Made by a program: the position numbers and the translations under genes. The notes beneath the pieces are model-generated. The model searched no databases and had not been told where the DNA came from. It saw only the letters and a list, made by a program, of their open reading frames with translations. From Flavobacteriales bacterium UBA1958 (GTDB lineage: Bacteria; Bacteroidota; Bacteroidia; Flavobacteriales_D; Sanyastnellaceae), in NCBI GenBank assembly GCA_002336675.1, contig DDEI01000102.1, positions 28,149 to 40,555 of the forward strand: a stretch of 12,407 bases of DNA, written 5' to 3'. Below, piece by piece: positions 1 to 6,680 of the stretch (the stretch's first letter is position 1; the number at the start of each line of letters is the position of its first letter).

Positions 1-278
1 GAGTTAAACCCTGAGTTATTATCTGAAGTTTTATCTAAGACGTTATTATTATTATGTGCTGCATGCTTTAAACGATTCTATACGCAGCGTAAAATCTATA
101 ATTGCACTGCCACGTGAATTATACTTCCTTTATAAATTTTAAAAAAGATGTAAGGAAAGTTTGTATAGATTTATTTGGCTTGTTCCTCTTCATTATCATC
201 TAACAAATATTGGAATATGAAAAGATTGATGATTTTAGAATTTTCTAGTGCTTTAAAAGAAATACCTTTGTTTACCAT
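1..278. other. Intergenic region upstream of sufE; no convincing gene
   Basis: No gene here can be supported firmly. On the plus strand one frame is open from the window edge to a TGA at 115-117 (38 codons). It could be the 3' end of a gene lying outside the window, but I do not recognise the peptide, and it does not resemble the end of SufS, the usual neighbour of SufE. A short TTA repeat lies near 43-54. On the minus strand a 35-codon ORF (171-278) starts in the palindrome CATATG that also contains the sufE start. The stretch is AT-rich and probably holds the sufE promoter. Confidence 0.6.
263..270 (+). promoter_or_regulatory. Candidate -7 promoter element (TACCTTTG) before sufE
   Basis: TACCTTTG fits the Bacteroidetes -7 consensus TAnnTTTG exactly. 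Its last base is 8 nt before the sufE ATG, so a transcript from it would have almost no leader. The -33 side is weak: there is a TTTT run about 20 nt upstream but no TTG at the right distance. It could be a chance match, with the real promoter further upstream. Confidence 0.3.
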
Positions 279-704
279 ATGATTACTGATAGCTTAAAAG
301 ATAGAGAGGCGAAGATAATATCTGAGTTCGAGATGTTCGATGACTGGATGGATAAATATGAGTATATCATAGATTTAGGGAAGGAACTGAAGGGTTTTCC
401 TTTAGAAAACAAAAGGGAAGAGAATTTAATCAGAGGTTGTCAAAGCCAGGTCTGGTTAACGTCATTAGAGAGAGAGGGGTTAATCTTTTTTCAAGCCGAG
501 AGTGACGCCATAATTACAAAAGGGTTGGTGGCATTAATGGTTCGGGCATTAAGCGGGAGCAGCGCAGACGAAATTTTAAAGGCTGACATGAGGTTTGTTG
601 ACGCCGTAGGCTTAAAGGAACATTTATCTCCGAATAGAAGTAATGGCTTAGTGTCAATGATTAAACAAATGAAAATGTATGCGTTAGCGTACTCTAAAAA
701 ATGA
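279..704 (+). CDS. sufE: SufE family Fe-S cluster assembly sulfur acceptor
   Basis: SufE takes persulfide sulfur from the cysteine desulfurase SufS, stimulates that enzyme, and passes the sulfur to the SufBCD scaffold in the cytoplasm. The 141-residue length is normal for the family. The sulfur-accepting cysteine is Cys54 in GCQSQVW. Other SufE signatures are the N-terminal FDDWMDKYEYIIDLG stretch, DAIITKGLVALMVR near residues 76-89, and GLKEHLSPNRSNGL near 111-124. The N-terminus aligns with my memory of flavobacterial SufE, so I keep this ATG. The stop overlaps the next start as ATGA, which suggests translational coupling. sufS and sufBCD are not visible. The 278 nt before the gene suggest that it begins its own transcript rather than ending a sufBCDS operon. 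Confidence 0.93.
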   Translation: MITDSLKDREAKIISEFEMFDDWMDKYEYIIDLGKELKGFPLENKREENLIRGCQSQVWLTSLEREGLIFFQAESDAIITKGLVALMVRALSGSSADEILKADMRFVDAVGLKEHLSPNRSNGLVSMIKQMKMYALAYSKK

Positions 705-1018
705 GTTTAGATAAAAAAGATATAGAATCACGAGTAGTGGATGTGTTAAAAACAATATTTGATCCAGAGATACCCGTAGATATTTATGAACTAGGCTTAA
801 TCTATGAGGTTAAGGTAAATGATTCAGCTTTCGTCCATATTTTAATGACGCTTACATCTCCTTCGTGTCCTGTAGCTGAGACTTTGCCTGTAGAGGTTGA
901 GGAGAAGGTAGCTGGGATAAAGGATGTCGATGGGGCTAAAGTGGAGATTGTGTTCGATCCACCATGGACTAAAGAAATGATGAGTGAAGAAGCATTATTA
1001 GAGTTAGGTTTTATGTAA
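701..1018 (+). CDS. SUF-associated MIP18/DUF59 family Fe-S assembly protein (SufT/PaaD-like)
   Basis: This is a 105-residue single-domain MIP18 (DUF59) protein. Members near suf genes are thought to help mature or deliver Fe-S clusters, and the exact biochemical step is not settled. Visible signatures are DPEIPVDIYELGLIY (residues 21-35), the conserved cysteine Cys56 in TSPSCP, and FDPPW (85-89). The start overlaps the end of sufE by four bases (ATGA), so the two are almost certainly co-translated, which supports a role in the same pathway. In many Bacteroidota a protein of this kind follows sufE directly. Names such as SufT or YitW are used for relatives. I leave the symbol blank because the orthology cannot be settled from this sequence alone. 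Confidence 0.88.
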   Translation: MSLDKKDIESRVVDVLKTIFDPEIPVDIYELGLIYEVKVNDSAFVHILMTLTSPSCPVAETLPVEVEEKVAGIKDVDGAKVEIVFDPPWTKEMMSEEALLELGFM

Positions 1019-1028
1019 ATGTACAAGG

Positions 1029-1373
1029 ATGCCAGAAAATTGGAAAGATAGATTAGGAACAGTTTATTCGACAAATAAAGACTATAGTTTTGAGTATAAA
1101 TCAGAGAATGAATCAGATACGTTGCCTATTGGAGAACAGCGATTAAGAGTTCTTTTAGATAAAAAACAGAGGAAGGGAAAGACTGTAACTACAATCGAAA
1201 ATTTTATAGGCGTAACAGACGATTTAAAGTCTCTAGCGAAAGAATTGAAGGTTAAGTTTGGGGTAGGGGGTAGTGCTAAGGGAGGAGTTATTATTATCCA
1301 ATCTGACCAAAGGGATAAAATCATGGACTATTTAAACGGGAAAGGATATAAAACTAAAAGAGTAGGTGGATAA
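1029..1373 (+). CDS. SUI1/eIF1 (YciH-like) family translation factor
   Basis: This 114-residue protein belongs to the SUI1/eIF1 family, whose bacterial members (YciH) can bind the 30S subunit and influence fidelity of initiation. The SUI1 fold occupies roughly residues 37-113. It shows the basic loop QRKGKTVT (47-54), the turn FGVGGSAKGG (77-86), then IIIQSDQRDKI and the C-terminal GYKTKRVGG. The N-terminal 36 residues are polar and probably flexible. It starts 10 nt after the DUF59 gene, and its stop overlaps the dxr start as TAATG, so it sits inside the operon. Its link to Fe-S assembly or isoprenoid synthesis is unknown. It may simply be a housekeeping passenger. The family assignment is strong. 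The physiological role in Bacteroidota is not established. Confidence 0.88.
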   Translation: MPENWKDRLGTVYSTNKDYSFEYKSENESDTLPIGEQRLRVLLDKKQRKGKTVTTIENFIGVTDDLKSLAKELKVKFGVGGSAKGGVIIIQSDQRDKIMDYLNGKGYKTKRVGG

Positions 1374-2545
1374 TGGAGGTTAAGCAAAAAACAGGAGTGG
1401 CCATTCTAGGCTCTACAGGTTCAATCGGCACCCAAACATTGGAGGTGTTAGAACAACATCCAGAGATATTTACGGTAGAGGTCTTGACCGCAGGCCGAAA
1501 TGCTCAATTGTTAAAGGAGCAGGCGTTAAAATTCAAGCCTAACGCGGTTGTTATAGATGATGAGGCTCAATATGAAGGATTAAAAGAGGCCTTGTGGGAC
1601 TTGGGTGTCAAAGTCTATTTAGGAGAGGAGGCGCTTTGTCAAGTTGTAGAAATGGATGAGATAGACATTGTACTCACCGCGTTAGTAGGTTTCTCAGGAT
1701 TAAAACCAACAATAGCCGCGATAAATGCAGGAAAACATATAGCACTGGCCAATAAGGAGACCCTGGTCGTAGCTGGAGAATTGGTGACTAAGCTAGCTAG
1801 TGAAAAGGGGGTAAATATTTATCCTGTGGATTCAGAACATTCTGCCATTTTTCAATGCCTAGCTGGAGAGTTTCATAACCCTATAGAAAAAATATACCTT
1901 ACGGCTTCAGGTGGCCCATTTAGAGGTAGAAAGGCACATGAGCTAAAGAGTATTAAGAAAGAACAGGCACTGAAGCACCCTAACTGGGATATGGGAGCTA
2001 AGATCACTATAGATTCTGCATCATTAATGAACAAAGGACTAGAGGTAATAGAAGCTAAATGGCTGTTCAACTTAAAGAATGATCAAATAGATGTTATTGT
2101 TCATCCAGAAAGCATTATTCATTCTATAGTTCAGTTTGAAGATGGAAGTATGAAGGCGCAAATGGGCTTACCGGATATGAAGCTGCCTATTCAGTATGCT
2201 CTTGGATATCCAGAGCGATTAAAATCAGATTTCCCAAGATTCAGTTTCAAGGATTTTAGAACATTAAACTTTGAAGACCCAGATTTAGTTACTTTCAGGA
2301 ATTTAGCCTTAGCTTTTGATGCGTTGGAAAAAGGCGGGAGTATGCCATGTGTGTTAAACGCAGCTAATGAAATAGCCGTAGCTGCATTTCTCAAAGACAA
2401 AATCGGATTTTTGGAAATGCCTGACTTAGTAGAGTTTACGATGAATTCAGTAGAGTTTATAGAAAAACCGACTCTCGAAGATTACTTCGTTTTGGATAAA
2501 GAGGCACGTAAAGTAGCTTCTAGTTTTCTGATTAAACAGTCATAA
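1373..2545 (+). CDS. dxr: 1-deoxy-D-xylulose 5-phosphate reductoisomerase
   Basis: Dxr catalyses the first committed step of the MEP pathway, the NADPH-dependent rearrangement and reduction of DXP to 2-C-methyl-D-erythritol 4-phosphate, in the cytoplasm. The 390-residue length is typical. Residues 11-22 carry the NADPH-binding GSTGSIGTQT loop, followed by ALANKET (125-130). The metal ligands are seen as Asp153 and Glu155 in PVDSEHSA and Glu224 in MNKGLEVIE. The flexible substrate loop includes ASGGPF (178-183) and HPNW (202-205). The ATG overlaps the stop of the SUI1-family gene by one base, so re-initiation is likely. The last 14 bases overlap the end of frr on the other strand, and no terminator hairpin lies between them. 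In many flavobacteria rseP follows dxr, but not here. Confidence 0.97.
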   Translation: MEVKQKTGVAILGSTGSIGTQTLEVLEQHPEIFTVEVLTAGRNAQLLKEQALKFKPNAVVIDDEAQYEGLKEALWDLGVKVYLGEEALCQVVEMDEIDIVLTALVGFSGLKPTIAAINAGKHIALANKETLVVAGELVTKLASEKGVNIYPVDSEHSAIFQCLAGEFHNPIEKIYLTASGGPFRGRKAHELKSIKKEQALKHPNWDMGAKITIDSASLMNKGLEVIEAKWLFNLKNDQIDVIVHPESIIHSIVQFEDGSMKAQMGLPDMKLPIQYALGYPERLKSDFPRFSFKDFRTLNFEDPDLVTFRNLALAFDALEKGGSMPCVLNAANEIAVAAFLKDKIGFLEMPDLVEFTMNSVEFIEKPTLEDYFVLDKEARKVASSFLIKQS

Positions 2546-3095
2546 TATCGGATTCTTTTTTAGCGATCACCTCATCTACTATAGTGTTATACTTTTTAGT
2601 TAATTCTTGGATAGTTAATTCTGCAGATTTAGCCATATCCTCACTTAATCCATCGATTGCAGCCGATTTTATATAATCGTTAGCATCTTTACGTGCATTT
2701 CTAACACTTACTTTAGCGTGTTCCCCCTCAGCTCTTGCTTTTTTGGCTAATTCTTTACGCCTCTCTTCAGTAAGCATAGGAATGTTAATTATCAGCATTT
2801 CACCATTATCCATAGGGTTTAGACCTAGGTTAGAATTTATAATAGCAGTAGCTATTGGTTCAAGCATAGCTTTTTCCCAGGGCTGTACGGAAAGTGTTTT
2901 AGCATCAGGCGTATTGATATTAGCCACTTGACCTAGCTTCGTCATACTGCCGTAATAGTCTACCATAACAGTTTCTAGCATCATAGGGTTAGCCTTTCCA
3001 GCTCTAATTTTAGTTAGTTCAGAATTAAGATGGGAGATGGTTTTATCCATTAACTCTTCAGCTTCGTCAAAAGCCATTTGCAATTCTTCGTTCAT
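2532..3095 (-). CDS. frr: Ribosome recycling factor
   Basis: RRF works with EF-G to split the post-termination ribosome into subunits and release tRNA and mRNA. The 187-residue length is normal. The helical domain I is made of residues 1-30 and about 106-187, and domain II lies between. Signatures are RAGKANP (31-37; RAGRA is commoner, so one Arg-to-Lys change), GLNPMDNG (91-98), LTEERRKEL (108-116) and VRNARKDAND (131-140). It lies 17 nt downstream of pyrH, the usual order, and the two are probably co-transcribed. Its last four codons and stop overlap the end of dxr tail to tail, so its transcript must end inside dxr or be opposed by it. No intrinsic terminator is visible. Confidence 0.97.
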   Translation of the reverse strand: MNEELQMAFDEAEELMDKTISHLNSELTKIRAGKANPMMLETVMVDYYGSMTKLGQVANINTPDAKTLSVQPWEKAMLEPIATAIINSNLGLNPMDNGEMLIINIPMLTEERRKELAKKARAEGEHAKVSVRNARKDANDYIKSAAIDGLSEDMAKSAELTIQELTKKYNTIVDEVIAKKESDIMTV

Positions 3096-3112
3096 TTGAG
3101 TTATTTTTATTT

Positions 3113-3820
3113 CTATCCTTCCACTACAGTGCCAACTTCTATTCCGTTCACCACTTTAGCCAGATTCCCAGGCTTATTCATATCAAAAACAATAATAGGG
3201 AGATTATTCTCGTTACAAAGCGTAAAAGCGGTCATATCCATCACTTTAATACTTTTCTCATAGACTTCGTTAAACGAAATTCTGTCATATTTAGTAGCGG
3301 TGGGGTCTTTTTCAGGATCTGCGGTGTAAATTCCGTCTACTCTGGTTCCTTTTAATATTACGTCTGCCTCTATTTCTACAGCTCTTAATGAAGCAGCCGT
3401 ATCAGTAGTGAAAAATGGATTTCCAGTACCAGAGCCGAAGATTACTACCCTGCCTTTACTTAAGTGCCTTGTAGCTCTTCTTTTGATGTAAGGCTCGGCG
3501 ATAGCCTTCATTTCTATGGCGCTTTGCAATCTCGTGTCAATCCCTACTTTTTCTAAAGCAGCTTGCAGAGCCATACTATTGATCATAGTGGCAAGCATTC
3601 CCATATAATCTCCTTGCGTTCTTTCCATCCCACCTTCTTCAGCTTGGATTCCTCGAAAAATATTACCCCCACCCACGACTATTGCCACTTCTACGCCCAT
3701 ATTAACAACTTCTTTGATCTGAGCGGCATAATCAGCGAGTCTAGAATTATCTATACCAAATTGTTTGTGCCCCATAAGAGCTTCTCCGCTTAGTTTGAGT
3801 AGTATTCTTTTATATTTCAT
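3113..3820 (-). CDS. pyrH: Uridylate kinase (UMP kinase)
   Basis: PyrH phosphorylates UMP to UDP with ATP and is a hexameric bacterial enzyme of the amino acid kinase fold. The 235-residue length is normal. Visible motifs are LLKLSGEAL (7-15, containing the phosphate-binding Lys9), VVGGGNIFRG (48-57), GDYMGMLAT (70-78, the UMP-contacting region), SGTGNPFFTTDTAA (130-143) and DGIYTADP (162-169). It starts a two-gene pyrH-frr unit downstream of the tsf terminator, so it needs its own promoter in the 153-nt gap. The only candidate there is weak. No Shine-Dalgarno sequence stands out, although a GGGG run lies shortly before the ATG in the antisense sense (CCCC in the mRNA). Confidence 0.97.
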   Translation of the reverse strand: MKYKRILLKLSGEALMGHKQFGIDNSRLADYAAQIKEVVNMGVEVAIVVGGGNIFRGIQAEEGGMERTQGDYMGMLATMINSMALQAALEKVGIDTRLQSAIEMKAIAEPYIKRRATRHLSKGRVVIFGSGTGNPFFTTDTAASLRAVEIEADVILKGTRVDGIYTADPEKDPTATKYDRISFNEVYEKSIKVMDMTAFTLCNENNLPIIVFDMNKPGNLAKVVNGIEVGTVVEG

Positions 3821-3848
3821 AGAAGGGGTTTTTACGTGGACGAAGATG

Positions 3849-3857
3849 CAAAAAATA
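3849..3857 (-). promoter_or_regulatory. Weak candidate -7 promoter element for pyrH-frr
   Basis: On the minus strand the sequence TATTTTTTG resembles TAnnTTTG but has one extra base between TA and TTTG. No TTG lies at the expected -33 distance. It would give a leader of roughly 25 nt before pyrH. A promoter is expected somewhere in this gap because a strong terminator sits just upstream. This is the best match rather than a firm call. Confidence 0.3.
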
Positions 3858-3918
3858 GTAAAACTAATATCAGATGGAATTAAGATTTATTAAACATTCA
3901 GGCAGAAAAAATTGTGAC

Positions 3919-3952
3919 AAAAAAAATCCTAGCTGAAAAGTCAGCTAGGATT
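3919..3952 (-). terminator. Intrinsic terminator after tsf
   Basis: Read on the minus strand, AATCCTAGCTGA, a CTTT loop and TCAGCTAGGATT form a perfect 12-bp stem. An uninterrupted T run follows directly. It begins 21 nt after the tsf stop codon. On the plus strand no T tract follows, so it works for the minus-strand transcript only. It should end the rplM-rpsI-rpsB-tsf mRNA and separate it from pyrH-frr. Confidence 0.93.
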
Positions 3953-3973
3953 AATGTTGTTATTAGAGTTTTT

Positions 3974-4801
3974 CTAGTTTAAAGAAGCCCTTTTGAATTC
4001 TGTAACAGTTAAACCGTCTTCTTTTTGCTGTAAATATGCAGCAATAGATAATTTATTGTCCTTAATAAACGCTTGATTAAGAAGCGTAGACTCTTTGAAG
4101 AATTTTTTAAGTCGTCCTTGAGCTATTTTATCAGCCATTTCAGCTGGTTTTCCCTCTTGGATAGCTAATTCCTTACCAATTTGTAATTCCTTAGCGACGA
4201 TCTCAGCTGGAATGCTATCTTCATTTACCGCTACTGGAGCCATAGCAGCAACTTGCATAGCTACGTCTCTAGTTATATCCTCCTCCGCAGGTTTGTTAAA
4301 ACTTACTATAGAAGCAAGATTATTTCCAGGGTGATTATAAGCTACTACAGATTCTCCTTTTACAGTTTCGTAGTAAGATAATTCGATTTTTTCCCCAATT
4401 TTCCCAATCTCCTCTGTTAATTTATCTGCTATTGATAACTCAGAACCTGGAAAGAGCATAGATTTTAGTTCTTCCAGAGATGCAGGAGATTCGTTAATCG
4501 CTACAGTTAGAATGTTGTTAGCGACTTCTCCGAAGGCAGCATTGTTAGCTACGAAATCAGTTTCACAGTTAAGAATGATTGCCACTGCTTTTTTACCGTT
4601 ATCGTTAGTTTTAGCAAGAGCTAAACCTTCAGAAGCTTCTCTGTCGCCTCTTTTAGCAGCCACTTTTTGACCTTTTAATCTAAGAATGTCAACTGCCGCC
4701 TCGAAGTCACCTTGTGACTCTTCTAGAGCTTTTTTGCAGTCCATCATACCAGCCCCTGTTTGCTGTCTTAATTTATTTACTTCTGCTGCTGTAATTTTCA
4801 T
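3974..4801 (-). CDS. tsf: Translation elongation factor Ts
   Basis: EF-Ts exchanges GDP for GTP on EF-Tu. The 275-residue length fits the two-subdomain bacterial form. The N-terminal UBA-like module shows VNKLRQQTGAGMMDCKKAL (8-26). The core contains the EF-Tu contact motif TDFV (81-84) within NCETDFVANNAAF. The C-terminal part carries the coiled-coil region and a conserved KFFKESTLLNQAFIKD stretch near 213-228. It lies 22 nt after rpsB, the nearly universal order, and is followed by a strong intrinsic terminator. No key residue is missing. Confidence 0.97.
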   Translation of the reverse strand: MKITAAEVNKLRQQTGAGMMDCKKALEESQGDFEAAVDILRLKGQKVAAKRGDREASEGLALAKTNDNGKKAVAIILNCETDFVANNAAFGEVANNILTVAINESPASLEELKSMLFPGSELSIADKLTEEIGKIGEKIELSYYETVKGESVVAYNHPGNNLASIVSFNKPAEEDITRDVAMQVAAMAPVAVNEDSIPAEIVAKELQIGKELAIQEGKPAEMADKIAQGRLKKFFKESTLLNQAFIKDNKLSIAAYLQQKEDGLTVTEFKRASLN

Positions 4802-4823
4802 GCTGTCTGTCTGTATCTAATAA

Positions 4824-5579
4824 TTATTCAGCTGGCTTTTCGTCAGTAGCAGCTGGCTTTTCTTTCGCTGGTTGATTTTCCTCTTTAGCAGCCTTTCTTT
4901 CGTTTAATCCTTCTGCTATAGCAGAAACAACGTCCGTGACTATTAAATCGATAGATTTGGATGCGTCATCATTAGCTGGTATTGGGAAATCTACTTTTCT
5001 TGGGTCAGAATTCGTATCTACAATAGCGAAAATCGGGATATTTAATTTTAACGCTTCTGCTACAGCTATGTGTTCTTTCATAACATCTACTACGAATATC
5101 GCCGCAGGGATTCTCGTTAAATCAGATATAGATCCTAAGTTTTTTTCTAGTTTATCTTTTTGACGAGATTTTTGTAACCTCTCTCTTTTAGAGAAGGTGT
5201 TAAATGTACCATCAGTTTTCATCTTCTCTATTCTATTCATTTTACGAATAGACTTTCTGATAGTAGCGAAGTTAGTCAACATTCCACCTGACCATCTCTC
5301 AGTAATAAAAGGCATGTTTATCGCTTTTGCTTTTTCAGCAACGATTGTTTTCGCTTGTTTCTTAGTAGCTACGAAAAGAATTTTTTTACCCGACTTAGCT
5401 ATCTGCTTCATAGCAGCACTTGCTTCATCTAGCTTTACAGCTGTTTTATTTAAATCGATGATGTGGATTCCTTTCTTCTCGGTGAAGATGTATGGAGCCA
5501 TATTCGGATTCCACTTCATTTTTAGGTGACCGAAGTGAGCACCAGCTTTTAATAGCTCGTCAAAAGTTGCTTTTGGCAT
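4824..5579 (-). CDS. rpsB: 30S ribosomal protein S2
   Basis: S2 joins the 30S subunit late and helps bind S1 and the mRNA-exit platform. The 251-residue protein begins LLKAGAHFGH (9-18) and has RWNP-like KWNPNMAPYIF (22-32), RWSGGMLTNF (95-104), RIPAAIFVVDV (156-166), VDTNSDP (187-193) and IPANDDA (200-206). The final part, from about residue 226, is a low-complexity Glu/Lys/Ala/Pro tail, which is common in Bacteroidota S2 and likely disordered. It follows rpsI after a 107-nt spacer with possible RNA structure, and precedes tsf by 22 nt. Confidence 0.97.
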   Translation of the reverse strand: MPKATFDELLKAGAHFGHLKMKWNPNMAPYIFTEKKGIHIIDLNKTAVKLDEASAAMKQIAKSGKKILFVATKKQAKTIVAEKAKAINMPFITERWSGGMLTNFATIRKSIRKMNRIEKMKTDGTFNTFSKRERLQKSRQKDKLEKNLGSISDLTRIPAAIFVVDVMKEHIAVAEALKLNIPIFAIVDTNSDPRKVDFPIPANDDASKSIDLIVTDVVSAIAEGLNERKAAKEENQPAKEKPAATDEKPAE

Positions 5580-5621
5580 AATAATACTTGTTTACGTTCT
5601 TAAAATATATAAATAACAATC

Positions 5622-5652
5622 CTTGGCTATGCCTCCGAAAAGGGTTTCCAAG
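5622..5652 (-). promoter_or_regulatory. Possible structured RNA in the rpsI-rpsB spacer
   Basis: In the 107-nt spacer before rpsB the minus-strand RNA can pair CTTGG (5648-5652) with CCAAG (5622-5626), and inside it CCT with AGG. This gives an imperfect hairpin about 45 nt before the S2 start. S2 commonly regulates its own rpsB-tsf message through the leader, so this could be an autoregulatory site. The stem is short, and no T run makes it a terminator. It is a proposal only. Confidence 0.25.
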
Positions 5653-5675
5653 CGATTTAGATACTAAACAAACTC

Positions 5676-5699
5676 AGATAAACGGATTAACGTTTACTG
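5676..5699 (-). promoter_or_regulatory. Inverted repeat across the rpsI stop codon
   Basis: CAG-A-TAAACG and CGTTTACTG flank a GATTAA loop, giving about 9 bp with one bulged base on either strand. It spans the rpsI stop codon. No T run follows on the minus strand, so it does not look like a complete terminator. It could slow 3' decay, or take part in partial attenuation between rpsI and rpsB. It could also be chance in AT-rich DNA. Confidence 0.25.
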
Positions 5700-6073
5700 A
5701 ACTGGAATTTCTTTCTTGCTTTTTTCTGACCAGGCTTCTTTCTTTCGACCTCTCTAGGGTCTCTAGTAGTAAGTCCTTCTGCTTTCAGAGCTGGTTTCCA
5801 ATCTTCATTAATAGAAATTAATGCTTTAGTGATAGCTAGTCTTATTGCTTCAGCCTGACCTGTAATACCGCCTCCGTCTACGTTTACTTTAACGTCGTAT
5901 TTACCTAAAGTTTCAGTAATAGCGAAGGGCTGAGTAATTTTATATTGAAGAGTAGGAACCGGAAAGAAATCTTTATAGTCTTTCTTGTTCACAGTTACAT
6001 TTCCTTTTCCAGCAGTCATGTAGGCTCTAGCCACAGCTGCTTTTCTTCTTCCTGATGTATTAATAGTTTCCAT
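5687..6073 (-). CDS. rpsI: 30S ribosomal protein S9
   Basis: S9 binds the 16S rRNA head, and its C-terminal tail reaches the P-site tRNA. The 128-residue length is standard. It shows TSGRRKAAVARA (6-17), VDGGGITGQAEAIRLAI (65-81) and the highly basic tail RKKPGQKKARKKFQFSKR ending in the conserved Lys-Arg that contacts tRNA. It lies only 6 nt downstream of rplM, the classic rplM-rpsI pair, and is followed by the spacer before rpsB. Confidence 0.97.
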   Translation of the reverse strand: METINTSGRRKAAVARAYMTAGKGNVTVNKKDYKDFFPVPTLQYKITQPFAITETLGKYDVKVNVDGGGITGQAEAIRLAITKALISINEDWKPALKAEGLTTRDPREVERKKPGQKKARKKFQFSKR

Positions 6074-6079
6074 GGAGTC

Positions 6080-6529
6080 CTAGTATTTTAAAGTGTGTAC
6101 CGAAGGTGTTTGAGCTGCGTGTTTGTGCTCAGTTCCTGTATACACAAATAAGTTTCTGAAAAGCTCTCTTCCTAAAATGTTCTTTGGAAGACATCCTCTA
6201 ATCGCTTTTTCGACCATGGCAGTTGGCTTCTTAGCCATCATATCTTTAGCAGTTCTTCTTTTCTGTCCGCCTGGATATCCTGAGTGCCACACATACTCTT
6301 TCTGCTCCCACTTTAAACCTGTTAATCTGATTTTTTCAGCATTAAGAATTATTACATTGTCACCACAGTCCGCGTGCGGAGTATAAAGCGGCTTATGCTT
6401 TCCTCTTAATAAAAGAGCTACTTGAGATGCTAATCTTCCCAGTACTTGATTTTCAGCATCTATAACTAACCACTCTTTATTTGAGGTTTCTTTGTTGGCT
6501 GATAGCGTTTTATAACTTAGTGTATCCAC
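6080..6529 (-). CDS. rplM: 50S ribosomal protein L13 (GTG start)
   Basis: L13 is an early-assembly 50S protein bound to 23S rRNA. The 149-residue product shows the Bacteroidota N-terminus DTLSYKTLSANKE, then VLGRLASQVALLLRGK (29-44), WHSGYPGG (81-88) and AIRGCLPKNILGR (109-121). The start codon is GTG, not ATG. I choose it because the conserved N-terminus begins right there and no in-frame ATG lies nearby upstream. In E. coli L13 represses the rplM-rpsI operon. Here a structured leader and a strong promoter precede it, so similar feedback is possible. It is the first gene of rplM-rpsI-rpsB-tsf. Confidence 0.96.
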   Translation of the reverse strand: MDTLSYKTLSANKETSNKEWLVIDAENQVLGRLASQVALLLRGKHKPLYTPHADCGDNVIILNAEKIRLTGLKWEQKEYVWHSGYPGGQKRRTAKDMMAKKPTAMVEKAIRGCLPKNILGRELFRNLFVYTGTEHKHAAQTPSVHTLKY

Positions 6530-6558
6530 TTTAAATAAGCTTTAAATTATTTTTTCAA

Positions 6559-6584
6559 GGTTAATTGATGATTTATCAACAACC
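6559..6584 (-). promoter_or_regulatory. Hairpin in the rplM 5' leader, candidate L13 autoregulatory element
   Basis: The minus-strand leader between the promoter and rplM can fold as GGTT-G-TTGAT, loop AAATC, ATCAA-TT-AACC. This is a 9-bp stem with a small internal loop, about 30 nt before the GTG start. AAGGT/ACCTT segments just outside it offer a competing fold. Leaders that bind the protein they precede are common for ribosomal operons, and I recall an L13 leader class described in Bacteroidia. I cannot confirm that this is a member. Confidence 0.45.
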
Positions 6585-6608
6585 CACACCTTTCCTAAAA
6601 AAGGGCTG

Positions 6609-6640
6609 CAAAAGTACTTGTTATTTTTCAGTTGTACAAA
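6609..6640 (-). promoter_or_regulatory. Bacteroidetes-type promoter for rplM-rpsI-rpsB-tsf
   Basis: On the minus strand TTTG (6637-6640) is followed by a 20-nt spacer and TACTTTTG (6609-6616). Both boxes match the known Bacteroidetes consensus TTTG/TAnnTTTG, with spacing in the usual range. Transcription should start near 6603, giving a leader of about 70 nt that contains the hairpin at 6559-6584. This is the best promoter in the window, as expected for a ribosomal operon. Confidence 0.8.
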
Positions 6641-6680
6641 CAATAGGATACTGATTGTATGTTTTTTTTAGAAGTACGCG

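Noticed and set aside
1..120. Transposase remnant on the minus strand near the window start
   Set aside because: A short frame looked vaguely protein-like, but it is under 25 codons, has no start, and matches no motif I can name.
802..1324. Antisense open frames over the DUF59 and SUI1 genes
   Set aside because: They lie entirely opposite well-recognised genes and have Ser/Leu-rich shadow composition.
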